Below are positions 7,510 through 12,366 of a DNA stretch of 20,850 bases, one piece after another. Under the pieces are notes generated by a model. It was not told the origin of the DNA. It did no database searches and saw only the letters and a list, made by a program, of their open reading frames with translations. This DNA is from a virus, in IMG/VR virus record IMGVR_UViG_3300042446_002065, positions 1-20,850 of that record; one strand, 5' to 3'. How positions within the stretch are numbered: position 1 is the first letter of the stretch; each line of letters begins with the position of its first letter. The position numbers and the translations under genes were made by a program.

Positions 7510-7571
7510 GAAAATCTGAATATTTTTATATTTGCAGCTAGATCCCATTTTGAAGAAAATCTGAATATTTT
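7510..7571. repeat. 17-bp direct repeat, two copies
   Basis: GAAAATCTGAATATTTT occurs exactly at 7510-7526 and 7555-7571, starts 45 bases apart (about four helical turns), in a non-coding AT-rich stretch. Upstream at 7478-7492 is a TCTCA/TGAGA stem-loop. The rest of 7302-7671 holds no convincing gene. The repeats could be protein-binding sites on one face of the helix. Confidence 0.65.
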
Positions 7572-7598
7572 GTTAATGTGTATGATTCGTATATTTAG

Positions 7599-7625
7599 AA
7601 AAAGCTCACCTTTTTATTAGTGAGC
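7599..7625 (-). terminator. Rho-independent terminator of the small leftward operon
   Basis: On the minus strand GCTCAC, a 10-base loop and GTGAGC form a 6-bp stem followed by TTTTT. It closes the operon of the 62- and 46-residue genes before the late promoter at 7390-7418. Confidence 0.7.
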
Positions 7626-7671
7626 CCATTCTATTTTTATTTAGTTTTGACAAGTGCAAAAATTCTAGTTT

Positions 7672-7812
7672 TTAGAACTCATCTTCGAAATAGTTTTCTA
7701 TTTCTTGGTCACTCTCACACATGATACAGTAATTAATTTCCCATGCTGTTAGTTTATCATCACAGGTGATGCACTTATTTTTTGTAATGTTTTCAAATGC
7801 TAGTTCAGTCAT
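7672..7812 (-). CDS. 46-residue zinc-ribbon-like acidic protein
   Basis: From ATG at 7812 to TAA at 7672-7674 the frame encodes MTELAFENITKNKCITCDDK and then NYCIMCESDQEIENYFEDEF. Two CxxC pairs (Cys14/17 and Cys29/32) form a probable zinc ribbon, followed by a strongly acidic tail. GAGGGG stands upstream of the ATG. It directly follows the two-span membrane gene in the same leftward operon. The function is unknown. Confidence 0.65.
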   Translation of the reverse strand: MTELAFENITKNKCITCDDKLTAWEINYCIMCESDQEIENYFEDEF

Positions 7813-7817
7813 TGTTA

Positions 7818-8006
7818 TTACCCCTCAATCATTTCGATAACTACTGCACCTATTGCAGATAGTAGACCAATGATAGCCGTTGCTATCATCACATTGGCAG
7901 ACATAAAGTTAAAGCCAATCACTAGTAGTTGTAGTTCTAGTAGTAGTGCAGGTAGTGAGAATACTGCAACGAATACTAGTGGGGCTTGTAGGTTGAATAA
8001 AAACAT
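7818..8006 (-). CDS. 62-residue two-span membrane protein
   Basis: The protein is almost entirely hydrophobic, with spans at about residues 5-32 (LVFVAVFSLPALLLELQLLV) and 36-59 (ANVMIATAIIGLLSAIGAVV) and a short charged end (EMIEG). AAAGGAAA lies before the ATG at 8006. It is the first gene of the leftward operon from the TGTCAG-type promoter at 8102-8123. A small holin or an early membrane effector are both possible; nothing in the sequence decides between them. Confidence 0.65.
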   Translation of the reverse strand: MFLFNLQAPLVFVAVFSLPALLLELQLLVIGFNFMSANVMIATAIIGLLSAIGAVVIEMIEG

Positions 8007-8032
8007 TTTGTTTCCTTTGTTAGTGTTGAGAT

Positions 8033-8078
8033 TTATTTGCTAGGCTCATCCAATTTCTTGGCTTATTTGCTAGGCTCA
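8033..8078. repeat. 16-bp direct repeat in a 5' leader
   Basis: TTATTTGCTAGGCTCA occurs exactly at 8033-8048 and 8063-8078, a 30-base period. Both copies lie between the leftward promoter (8102-8123) and the start of the two-span membrane gene, so they would be in its transcript as TGAGCCTAGCAAATAA. They may be an operator pair or a leader RNA element. Confidence 0.65.
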
Positions 8079-8101
8079 CTCTCAACCTTTCTTATGTCTT
8101 T

Positions 8102-8123
8102 AGACTAGCAGATAACCCTGACA
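8102..8123 (-). promoter_or_regulatory. Leftward TGTCAG-class promoter
   Basis: On the minus strand TGTCAGGGT is followed after seven bases by TAGTCT, with TG at the extended -10 position (TGC TAGTCT). The 16-base start-to-start spacing equals that of the twelve rightward copies. A GTCT/AGAC dyad with a 2-base loop overlaps the -10. Confidence 0.65.
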
Positions 8124-8176
8124 ATTTCTACCTGAATCTCACTATTTGAGACAATATTTTTGTGATGTATGTCATA

Positions 8177-8313
8177 GAACATCTGTTCGAATGCCCGCGC
8201 CCCTGTGTATAACCTGTGTATAAGATGGGTATGAAATGCCCCTGAACCTGTGGATTATTGTTCACCTAATGTTAACCTAAACACACCCCCTAAATGACCA
8301 AAATTGTCAGACC
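8177..8313 (+). repeat. Composite boundary element, copy 1 (control region)
   Basis: It contains GAACA-tc-TGTTC (8177-8188), CCGCGCCC (8195-8202), two consensus DnaA-box-like 9-mers TGTGTATAA (8204-8212, 8215-8223), a near match TGTGGATTA (8249-8257), a CCCCTGAA box and finally TGTCAGACC. It is the longest copy and occupies the space between the divergent promoters, so it may be an origin or a master switch region. No gene is seen in it. Confidence 0.65.
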
Positions 8314-8326
8314 CCTAGTGTATGAT
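8305..8326 (+). promoter_or_regulatory. TGTCAGACC promoter P1
   Basis: TGTCAGACC (8305) is followed 16 bases later by TATGAT (8321). TATGAT-gaa-ATCATA forms a perfect 6-bp dyad over the -10 and the expected start site. It drives 8359-8694. Confidence 0.75.
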
Positions 8327-8358
8327 GAAATCATAAGACAAAAAGAAAGGGGTCAAAA

Positions 8359-8544
8359 ATGACTTACTTAGTAACAAACAAGAGAGACAACATCTCTAAC
8401 GAATACATCTCTATTCATTCCGCCTTGCAAATGGTTGCAAGTTGTTTTGACGGTGCAGGTATCACCTGCGAAATAGTAGACACCCAAACGGGTGAACAGG
8501 TAGAAATCTACCGTAATCCTCTAACAGGTTGGAAGGTGGCTTAA
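8359..8544 (+). CDS. Small early protein, unknown (61 aa)
   Basis: First gene of the rightward region, preceded by promoter P1 and by AAAGGGG as ribosome site. The protein begins MTYLVTNKRDNISNEYISIH and ends QVEIYRNPLTGWKVA. The alternating pattern CEIVDTQTGEQVEIYRN suggests a beta hairpin. It shares its MTYLV start with the gene at 15251, too little to prove kinship. TAA directly abuts the next ATG. I do not recognise the family. Confidence 0.7.
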   Translation: MTYLVTNKRDNISNEYISIHSALQMVASCFDGAGITCEIVDTQTGEQVEIYRNPLTGWKVA

Positions 8545-8694
8545 ATGGCTTACACTAAAATAAAGAATGCACGACTGCTAGTAGATGCAGTAAACGACCT
8601 AGAGCGTACTCTAAAGTATGACCCAACCAATCAGCGAATGATTGACCACTACAATCGCCAAATAAATCTTTTGACTAGGCGTGTCTACAGGTAA
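8545..8694 (+). CDS. Small helical basic protein (49 aa)
   Basis: The ATG at 8545 follows directly the TAA of the upstream gene. The product reads MAYTKIKNARLLVDAVNDLE with the C-terminal part MIDHYNRQINLLTRRVYR, predicted as two amphipathic helices with a basic end. Promoter P2 begins 4 bases after its stop. No family is recognised. Confidence 0.6.
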   Translation: MAYTKIKNARLLVDAVNDLERTLKYDPTNQRMIDHYNRQINLLTRRVYR

Positions 8695-8697
8695 AAC

Positions 8698-8719
8698 TGT
8701 CAGACCTCTAGTGTAAGAT
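8698..8719 (+). promoter_or_regulatory. TGTCAGACC promoter P2
   Basis: TGTCAGACC (8698) and TAAGAT (8714) have the standard 16-base offset; TG is adjacent to the hexamer (CTAGTG). There is no clear dyad. It starts right after a stop codon and drives the operon 8750-9318. Confidence 0.7.
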
Positions 8720-8749
8720 AAAACTAACAACAACAAGAAAGGGCATCTA

Positions 8750-8917
8750 ATGTCACTAATACAAATAGCACTAATCATCTTAATACCTAGCCTACTGGCT
8801 GGGGCGTTGGCTTACTTAGTCGTAAGCGTTACAGAACTAAAGGCTAATAAAAAAATGTGGGAACAAGCCTACACAAAATTAGCAATCGAATTTGAACTAT
8901 CTAAGGCAGGTAAATAA
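8750..8917 (+). CDS. Single-span membrane protein (55 aa)
   Basis: ATG at 8750 opens a frame with an N-terminal hydrophobic segment, residues about 3-27 (LIQIALIILIPSLLAGALAY), followed by a charged amphipathic tail (ELKANKKMWEQAYTKLAIEF). GAAAGGG precedes the start. It begins a four-gene operon with abutting or overlapping starts. The function is unknown; the layout fits a small inner-membrane early protein. Confidence 0.65.
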   Translation: MSLIQIALIILIPSLLAGALAYLVVSVTELKANKKMWEQAYTKLAIEFELSKAGK

Positions 8918-9085
8918 ATGATGACACGCAAAGACTATGTAGCAGTAGCAGAAATTCTAAACTCATACCACTTAGACATTGATGCACAAATCTTTGAGGA
9001 TTTACTTTCAGACTTTCAAGTATTTTTCAAAAGAGATAACTCTAACTTTGATTTAACACGATTCAGAAATGCGGTAATTAAATAA
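8918..9085 (+). CDS. TRKDY-type small actinophage protein (55 aa)
   Basis: The protein reads MMTRKDYVAVAEILNSYHLD, later FQVFFKRDNSNFDLTRFRNA. The TRKDYV..AEIL...F..DN..FD..RF..A pattern recurs in a very common family of short actinophage proteins with no known function. It is predicted helical. Two in-frame ATGs (8918, 8921) are possible; the first abuts the previous stop. Its TAA overlaps the next ATG. Confidence 0.7.
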   Translation: MMTRKDYVAVAEILNSYHLDIDAQIFEDLLSDFQVFFKRDNSNFDLTRFRNAVIK

Positions 9086-9237
9086 TGAAATTCGTTCACA
9101 ATAAAATTGACGGAACTTTTATTCTTGGAATTAGTTTCTCTAACTACTACAATAAAAAACTAGGTAGCAAAAATTCTTCCCTGATTTTTGACTTAGGAAA
9201 ACATTCAATCGCATTTATTTTTAGAGGTGAATACTAA
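9085..9237 (+). CDS. Small beta-rich protein (50 aa)
   Basis: The frame starts at the TAATG overlap and reads MKFVHNKIDGTFILGISFSN, ending SLIFDLGKHSIAFIFRGEY. Alternating hydrophobics indicate a beta-sheet fold. The next gene's ATG abuts its TAA. No family is recognised, but placement in a tight operon supports it as real. Confidence 0.55.
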   Translation: MKFVHNKIDGTFILGISFSNYYNKKLGSKNSSLIFDLGKHSIAFIFRGEY

Positions 9238-9318
9238 ATGAATAGTTTTTATTCTTGGGTTTTAATTTTATCCCTTGCCACTTTTATTTATTTGCTAGTG
9301 GATAATTTTACAGACTAA
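9238..9318 (+). CDS. 26-residue membrane peptide
   Basis: ATG at 9238 abuts the previous stop. The product is MNSFYSWVLILSLATFIYLL followed by VDNFTD, a single hydrophobic span with an acidic end. It closes the operon; boundary element copy 2 begins 15 bases later. Confidence 0.5.
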   Translation: MNSFYSWVLILSLATFIYLLVDNFTD

Positions 9319-9332
9319 AAAAACCGAGCTGA

Positions 9333-9453
9333 TCGAACACCTGTTCGAGAAGCCCGCGCCCCTTTATCCACAGGCTGTTAAGAAGTTGTGGAAAATCCCC
9401 CTGGAAAATTTCGTTATCTTTTTGTTATCAAAATAGGTAGAAATTGTCAGACC
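9333..9453 (+). repeat. Composite boundary element, copy 2
   Basis: It contains TCGAACA-cc-TGTTCGA (9333-9348), a perfect 7-bp dyad that also fits the Gram-positive LexA (SOS) box CGAAC-N4-GTTCG; then CCGCGCCC (9354-9361), the DnaA box TTATCCACA (9364-9372), TTAAGAA, CCCCCTGGAAAA and TGTCAGACC (9445). Confidence 0.7.
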
Positions 9454-9466
9454 CTTGTGGTAAGTT
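9445..9466 (+). promoter_or_regulatory. TGTCAGACC promoter P3
   Basis: TGTCAGACC and TAAGTT have the standard offset, with extended TGG. The palindrome AGTTATAACT overlaps the -10. It drives the IF2_N-like gene. Confidence 0.7.
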
Positions 9467-9491
9467 ATAACTATAACGAAAGAGGTTAAAA

Positions 9492-9683
9492 ATGAGAGTC
9501 TATGAAATTGCTAAGCAGTTAGACATTCCTTCAAAAGATGTCAAGATGTATTTAGAATACATTGGTCAGCCCGTCAAAAGTGCATCGTCAAGTGTTGAGC
9601 CAATGTTTGGTGAGATAGTTGTCAAGCGTATTAACGAGTCTTTCAAGGACTTTGTACCTTATTGGGTACACCCACCATTCTAA
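9492..9683 (+). CDS. Stand-alone IF2_N-like domain protein
   Basis: The first about 38 residues of this 63-residue protein (MRVYEIAKQLDIPSKDVKMY, then LEYIGQPVKSASSSVEP) match the IF2_N domain found at the N-terminus of bacterial translation initiation factor IF-2 (V.E.AKEL..S.K.....L...G..VKS..S.). The remainder reads MFGEIVVKRINESFKDFVPY. In IF-2 the domain is a small helical element thought to contact the ribosome or nucleic acid. No GTPase domain follows, so this cannot be an initiation factor itself. It stands alone between promoters P3 and P4, with AAAGAGG before the ATG. Interference with or tuning of host translation is a reasonable but unproven idea. Confidence 0.75.
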   Translation: MRVYEIAKQLDIPSKDVKMYLEYIGQPVKSASSSVEPMFGEIVVKRINESFKDFVPYWVHPPF

Positions 9684-9685
9684 AC

Positions 9686-9707
9686 TGTCAGACCTATCTG
9701 ATAAACT
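9686..9707 (+). promoter_or_regulatory. TGTCAGACC promoter P4
   Basis: TGTCAGACC (9686) and TAAACT (9702) have the standard offset with extended TGA. It starts 2 bases after the IF2_N-like stop. The leader holds CCTAC (9718-9722) and AAAAGAGAAA before the ATG. Confidence 0.7.
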
Positions 9708-9739
9708 AATTAAACAACCTACTAGAAAAGAGAAATACA

Positions 9740-10012
9740 ATGGGACTACAAACTACACTTGCAATTGCAGGACTAGAACTAACACTTGAAGAACAGGTTG
9801 GCATTCACTTGCGATCTAATCTTTATCCACCAGTACCACTTTCAATGGTTCAACCTTGCGTAGATGCTATTCATGCCTATGACAATGAGGACTATCATAC
9901 TGAAATACAATTGCCAGAGGGCGTTGAATGGCGTGGAAGTAACTTTGCACCTGCTTCAGCAATTGTTGAGGGACATCGCCTTGACGGATTCTTAATGGAA
10001 GATGAGTGGTAA
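9740..10012 (+). CDS. Conserved actinophage protein, EEQVGIHLR family (90 aa)
   Basis: The protein carries LTLEEQVGIHLRSNLYPPVP (about 15-34), SMVQPCVDAIHAYDNED and LPEGVEWRGSNFAPASAIVE with HRLDGFL near the end. This set (EEQV..HLR.N..PPVP..MV..C..AI and LPEGV.WRG...AP...IVE.H.LD.FL) is a common actinophage family of unknown function. At 90 residues it looks complete. It is the first gene of operon P4, followed after 2 bases by the next ATG. Confidence 0.75.
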   Translation: MGLQTTLAIAGLELTLEEQVGIHLRSNLYPPVPLSMVQPCVDAIHAYDNEDYHTEIQLPEGVEWRGSNFAPASAIVEGHRLDGFLMEDEW

Positions 10013-10014
10013 AG

Positions 10015-10152
10015 ATGAAATTTATAGCAACACCTGAACAACTTAGGGCAAGACTTGAGTTGCGTAGAAGTAACGCCTCTGCTAAGCACGTTAATAAAAA
10101 GAAATACAATCGTAAGAAAAAACACGTTGGCAAATCTACCTTTTGGGATTAG
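10015..10152 (+). CDS. Small basic protein (45 aa)
   Basis: ATG at 10015 lies 2 bases after the upstream stop. The product MKFIATPEQLRARLELRRSN continues as KHVNKKKYNRKKKHVGKSTF, very rich in Lys and Arg. Nucleic-acid binding is plausible from charge alone. No family is recognised. Confidence 0.6.
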   Translation: MKFIATPEQLRARLELRRSNASAKHVNKKKYNRKKKHVGKSTFWD

Positions 10153-10153
10153 T

Positions 10154-10285
10154 ATGAAATTTATCTTTGCACTATTTGTAATCGCACTTCTTGTATTGCC
10201 AGTCATTGGTTTTGTTGATGGGCTTGGTTATAAAAAAATGGATAACGAGTATTTGGATTCTGCAAGGTGGGTTGACGGAAAATAG
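10154..10285 (+). CDS. Small membrane or secreted protein (43 aa)
   Basis: ATG at 10154 lies one base after the upstream TAG. Residues 1-22 (MKFIFALFVIALLVLPVIGF) form a signal-anchor; the rest (VDGLGYKKMDNEYLDSARWV) is polar. An upstream in-frame ATG at 10055 would overlap the previous gene and is rejected. The function is unknown. Element copy 3 follows at once. Confidence 0.6.
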   Translation: MKFIFALFVIALLVLPVIGFVDGLGYKKMDNEYLDSARWVDGK

Positions 10286-10290
10286 GGGCA

Positions 10291-10372
10291 GCTCGAAAGA
10301 GCCGCGCCCTGTGGATAACTTTATTTAAGAACTTAAGAAAATAGCCTGGATCGTGTGGAAAAATGTCAGACC
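10291..10372 (+). repeat. Composite boundary element, copy 3
   Basis: It contains stem-loop GCTC-gaaa-GAGC (10291-10302), CCGCGCCC (10302-10309), DnaA-box-like TGTGGATAA (10310-10318), TTTAAGAACTTAAGAAA, GCCTGGA and TGTCAGACC (10364). Confidence 0.7.
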
Positions 10373-10385
10373 CTTATGCTATGCT
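10364..10385 (+). promoter_or_regulatory. TGTCAGACC promoter P5
   Basis: TGTCAGACC and TATGCT have the standard offset with extended TGC. TATGCT-atg-AGCATA (10380-10394) is a perfect 6-bp dyad. CCTAC follows at 10395-10399. Confidence 0.75.
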
Positions 10386-10415
10386 ATGAGCATACCTACT
10401 AAAGAAAGAAACACT

Positions 10416-10538
10416 ATGTCAGATACAGAACTAATCAAGGATTTATTCGAGGGTGTTATTGATGACAATGCCCTTGCAAAATTATCTAAAGAAGAATTAG
10501 ATGCTATTAACAAAATGCTAACGGAAGCAGGTTACTAA
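10416..10538 (+). CDS. Small acidic helical protein (40 aa)
   Basis: The start at 10416 is chosen because it follows promoter P5, CCTAC and AAAGAAAG; an upstream frame opening would overlap the promoter. The product reads MSDTELIKDLFEGVIDDNAL and ends LSKEELDAINKMLTEAGY, a likely helical pair. It is first in a five-gene operon with very tight spacing. The function is unknown. Confidence 0.65.
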   Translation: MSDTELIKDLFEGVIDDNALAKLSKEELDAINKMLTEAGY

Positions 10539-10539
10539 A

Positions 10540-10863
10540 ATGGGTGCAAGAGTAAATTACATCTTCGATGATGGTAGCGAAGCAATTACCGTATTGTATT
10601 CCCATTGGGGTGCAGATAGTATTGCAGAAGATTTAGACATGGCATTTGAACACGCACTAAAGCGTAAGGGTGACTATGGCTATTGGACAAGAATGGTTAT
10701 TAGTTATTTAATTAAAGACCAATTGCTAGAAGATACAGGATTTGCTATTTTTGCTATTCCTCGTACAGAAATAAGTGAACTTGACAACTGGGGTGAAAAT
10801 GTGGTAATCTCTTGTGAAACCGCTACCCACGACTATGAAAGGTCATACTCATACAATGGCTAA
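10540..10863 (+). CDS. Conserved actinophage protein, TVLYSHWGAD family (107 aa)
   Basis: The protein carries GARVNYIFDDGSEAITVLYS with HWGADSIAEDL and YWTRMVISYLIKDQLLEDTG. The DDGS...TVLYSHWGAD....DL..A...........Y.TRM.IS.LI.D...DTGF pattern is a widespread phage family of unknown function. The length fits the family. It lies one base after the previous stop, and the following gene starts inside its 3' end. Confidence 0.75.
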   Translation: MGARVNYIFDDGSEAITVLYSHWGADSIAEDLDMAFEHALKRKGDYGYWTRMVISYLIKDQLLEDTGFAIFAIPRTEISELDNWGENVVISCETATHDYERSYSYNG

Positions 10864-11005
10864 GATGAAAACAATAGAAATGATTCTAATGGAAAACCAC
10901 CCCAATGGAATCTTTAATGAAGACGATGTGTGGGAAGCCATTGCAGAAGCAACTGGTATGGACTATTCAGAAATAGCAGATGGAGATTTAACAGAATGGC
11001 TATAA
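10856..11005 (+). CDS. Small acidic protein (49 aa)
   Basis: ATG at 10856 overlaps the 3' end of the previous gene by 8 bases; an internal ATG at 10865 is an alternative. The product includes MAKMKTIEMILMENHPNGIF and DDVWEAIAEATGMDYSEIAD, helical and acidic. A longer upstream opening (10814) would overlap more and is less likely. No family is recognised. Confidence 0.6.
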   Translation: MAKMKTIEMILMENHPNGIFNEDDVWEAIAEATGMDYSEIADGDLTEWL

Positions 11006-11130
11006 AATTATTTAATAAGAAACCAGAATTAACAGAAGATGAAATATATTCTAAGTTAGATAAACTAATGGGAGAAATGTCTTCTATTGATATTTATCTT
11101 GAATACCTTGAACTAAGGGAAGGTATGTAA
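10996..11130 (+). CDS. Small helical protein (44 aa)
   Basis: ATG at 10996 overlaps the previous stop by 10 bases. The product MAIKLFNKKPELTEDEIYSK continues LDKLMGEMSSIDIYLEYLEL, mostly helix. Its TAA overlaps the following ATG (TAATG), indicating coupling. The function is unknown. Confidence 0.55.
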   Translation: MAIKLFNKKPELTEDEIYSKLDKLMGEMSSIDIYLEYLELREGM

Positions 11131-11213
11131 TGATTCTTGGATTCTTGTTAGTATTTTTTGTATATTCAATTACTGTAATGACAACCGTGTATATAAATAA
11201 TAAGCAGCTCTAA
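11130..11213 (+). CDS. 27-residue membrane peptide
   Basis: Coupled by TAATG, it encodes MILGFLLVFFVYSITVMTTV followed by YINNKQL. It is one hydrophobic span. Its stop codon lies inside the GCTC-taag-GAGC stem-loop of boundary element copy 4, so terminating ribosomes would melt that stem. Confidence 0.5.
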   Translation: MILGFLLVFFVYSITVMTTVYINNKQL

Positions 11214-11297
11214 GGAGCCGCGCCCCAAGATCCCACATTTGTCAAGGCTTAAGAATGTGATGTAAATCACCCTGAATGGATTTGATTTTGTCAGACC
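11207..11297 (+). repeat. Composite boundary element, copy 4
   Basis: Stem-loop GCTC-taag-GAGC (11207-11218), CCGCGCCC (11218-11225), CTTAAGAA, CACCCTGAA and TGTCAGACC (11289). This copy has no DnaA-box match. Confidence 0.65.
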
Positions 11298-11310
11298 TTT
11301 CTGGTATAGT
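11289..11310 (+). promoter_or_regulatory. TGTCAGACC promoter P6
   Basis: TGTCAGACC and TATAGT have the standard offset with extended TGG. ATAGT-aat-ACTAT (11306-11318) overlaps the -10. Confidence 0.75.
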
Positions 11311-11356
11311 AATACTATCAACAAGGGAACAATCCCACAAAAGAGAAGAGATGCAA

Positions 11357-11512
11357 ATGGCAAAGACAATCGCCCCAACTGTTGGCTCACAGTTCGTAAC
11401 AGCAAAGAGCAAGGTAACTGGAGTCGTTCAGGAAGTAATCAAGAACGCCAATGGTACTATGCGTATCCGTCTTGACGTAAATGGTCAAGACCGTTGGACT
11501 ACTGCTAAGTAG
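11357..11512 (+). CDS. Conserved small actinophage protein (51 aa)
   Basis: The product MAKTIAPTVGSQFVTAKSKV continues TGVVQEVIKNANGTMRIRLD and ends RWTTAK. The GS.FVT.KS.VTG.V.E......G..R.RLDVNG..RWTT pattern belongs to a common actinophage family; its beta-strand layout resembles a small SH3/KOW-like barrel. An ATG two codons upstream (11351) is an alternative start; the one at 11357 has GAGAAGAG closer to ideal spacing. It is a single-gene unit between promoter P6 and a strong stem-loop. The function is unknown. Confidence 0.7.
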   Translation: MAKTIAPTVGSQFVTAKSKVTGVVQEVIKNANGTMRIRLDVNGQDRWTTAK

Positions 11513-11525
11513 TTAAGACAAGTTT

Positions 11526-11559
11526 GGGTGGGGTGTTTACCTTCATTTTCGCCCCACCC
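11526..11559 (+). terminator. Strong stem-loop after the 51-aa gene
   Basis: GGGTGGGG and CCCCACCC form an 8-bp GC-rich stem with an 18-base loop. No long U tract follows (only TTAAA), so termination may be partial. Promoter P7 begins 7 bases later. Confidence 0.6.
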
Positions 11560-11565
11560 TTAAAC

Positions 11566-11587
11566 TGTCAGACCTCTATGATAAGAT
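11566..11587 (+). promoter_or_regulatory. TGTCAGACC promoter P7
   Basis: TGTCAGACC and TAAGAT have the standard offset with extended TGA. A short AGAT-aa-ATCT dyad overlaps the -10. CCTAC is at 11595-11599, then AAAGAAAG. Confidence 0.72.
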
Positions 11588-11617
11588 AAATCTACCTACA
11601 AAAGAAAGAAGAACAAA

Positions 11618-12094
11618 ATGGGCTTAGACATGTATCTTCGTGCCAACGAATACGTTTACCGTCACAACTTTAATCGTCAAACAGATGAAGACACGATTAA
11701 TCCAATCTTTAATGAAATTGTTAGTCGTCTTGAATTAGAAGATGTGATTGACAAAACTGGTTTTGCTGGATTGACTATTGATGTACCAATGGGCTACTGG
11801 CGTAAATCAAACATGATTCATCATTGGTTTGTAAATAACTTAGCAGATGGTGTTGATGAATGTCAGCCAATCACAGTTCGTAGAGAAGACCTAGAGCAGT
11901 TGAAAGAAACCTGCATTGAAGTAATTGCTAATCCAGAATCAGCAGAAGAATTATTGCCAACAGGTAGTGGATTCTTCTTTGGCTCTACTGACTATGATAA
12001 GTATTACTTTGGAGATTTGAACGATACTCTTGGCATTATTAATAGATGCCTTGATAGTAAGTTCGACTATTTTGAGTATCAAGCCTCTTGGTAA
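11618..12094 (+). CDS. MGLDMYL family conserved phage protein (158 aa)
   Basis: The N-terminus MGLDMYLRANEYVYR, the central GYWRKSNMIHHWFVNNLADG, and the C-terminal TGSGFFFGSTDYDKYYFGDL with FDYFEYQASW are the landmarks of a widespread phage and bacterial family of unknown function (GLDMYL, GYWRK.N.IH.WFV, GFFFGST.YD.YY, Y..SW). Conserved aromatic and histidine residues suggest a binding pocket, but no reaction is established. The length is typical. It stands alone under promoter P7 and is followed by 84 bases with a stem GCCAGG (12128)/CCTGGC (12165) and then tRNA-Asp. Confidence 0.75.
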   Translation: MGLDMYLRANEYVYRHNFNRQTDEDTINPIFNEIVSRLELEDVIDKTGFAGLTIDVPMGYWRKSNMIHHWFVNNLADGVDECQPITVRREDLEQLKETCIEVIANPESAEELLPTGSGFFFGSTDYDKYYFGDLNDTLGIINRCLDSKFDYFEYQASW

Positions 12095-12178
12095 GATAAC
12101 TCAATTAATTAAAAGGTAGCCAATACCGCCAGGTTGTTGGTGATTGAATGATAGAGATCTAAATCCTGGCACACCTTT

Positions 12179-12252
12179 GGTCTGGTGGCTCAGTTGGTTA
12201 GAGCACCGCCCTGTCACGGCGGAGGTCGTGGGTTCAAGTCCCATCCAGATCG
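12179..12252 (+). tRNA. tRNA-Asp (GUC)
   Basis: A 74-base cloverleaf: acceptor GGTCTGG/CCAGATC with one G-T pair, D-arm GCTC...GAGC, anticodon stem CCGCC/GGCGG with loop CTGTCAC (anticodon GTC), and T-arm with GGTTCAAGTCC. Discriminator is G; CCA is not encoded. Boundary element copy 5 begins 11 bases downstream. Confidence 0.95.
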
Positions 12253-12262
12253 CAAAGCTAAG

Positions 12263-12323
12263 CCGCGCCCCTGTGGATAACTTATTTAAGAAGTTTAAGA
12301 AATGCCCCTAAAAATGTCAGACC
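12263..12323 (+). repeat. Composite boundary element, copy 5
   Basis: CCGCGCCC (12263-12270), DnaA-box-like TGTGGATAA (12272-12280), TTTAAGAAGTTTAAGAAA, GCCCCTAAAA and TGTCAGACC (12315). It is the shortest copy; no clear stem-loop precedes it apart from the tRNA. Confidence 0.7.
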
Positions 12324-12336
12324 CCTGTGGTATGAT
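12315..12336 (+). promoter_or_regulatory. TGTCAGACC promoter P8
   Basis: TGTCAGACC and TATGAT have the standard offset with extended TGG. TATGAT-gaa-ATCATA (12331-12345) is identical to the P1 dyad. CCTAC at 12347-12351. Confidence 0.75.
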
Positions 12337-12366
12337 GAAATCATAACCTACTAGAAAGAAGTACAA

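Noticed and set aside
10055-10285. Long version of the small membrane protein starting at 10055
   Set aside because: It would overlap the 45-residue basic gene; the ATG at 10154 directly after that gene's stop gives a clean signal-anchor.
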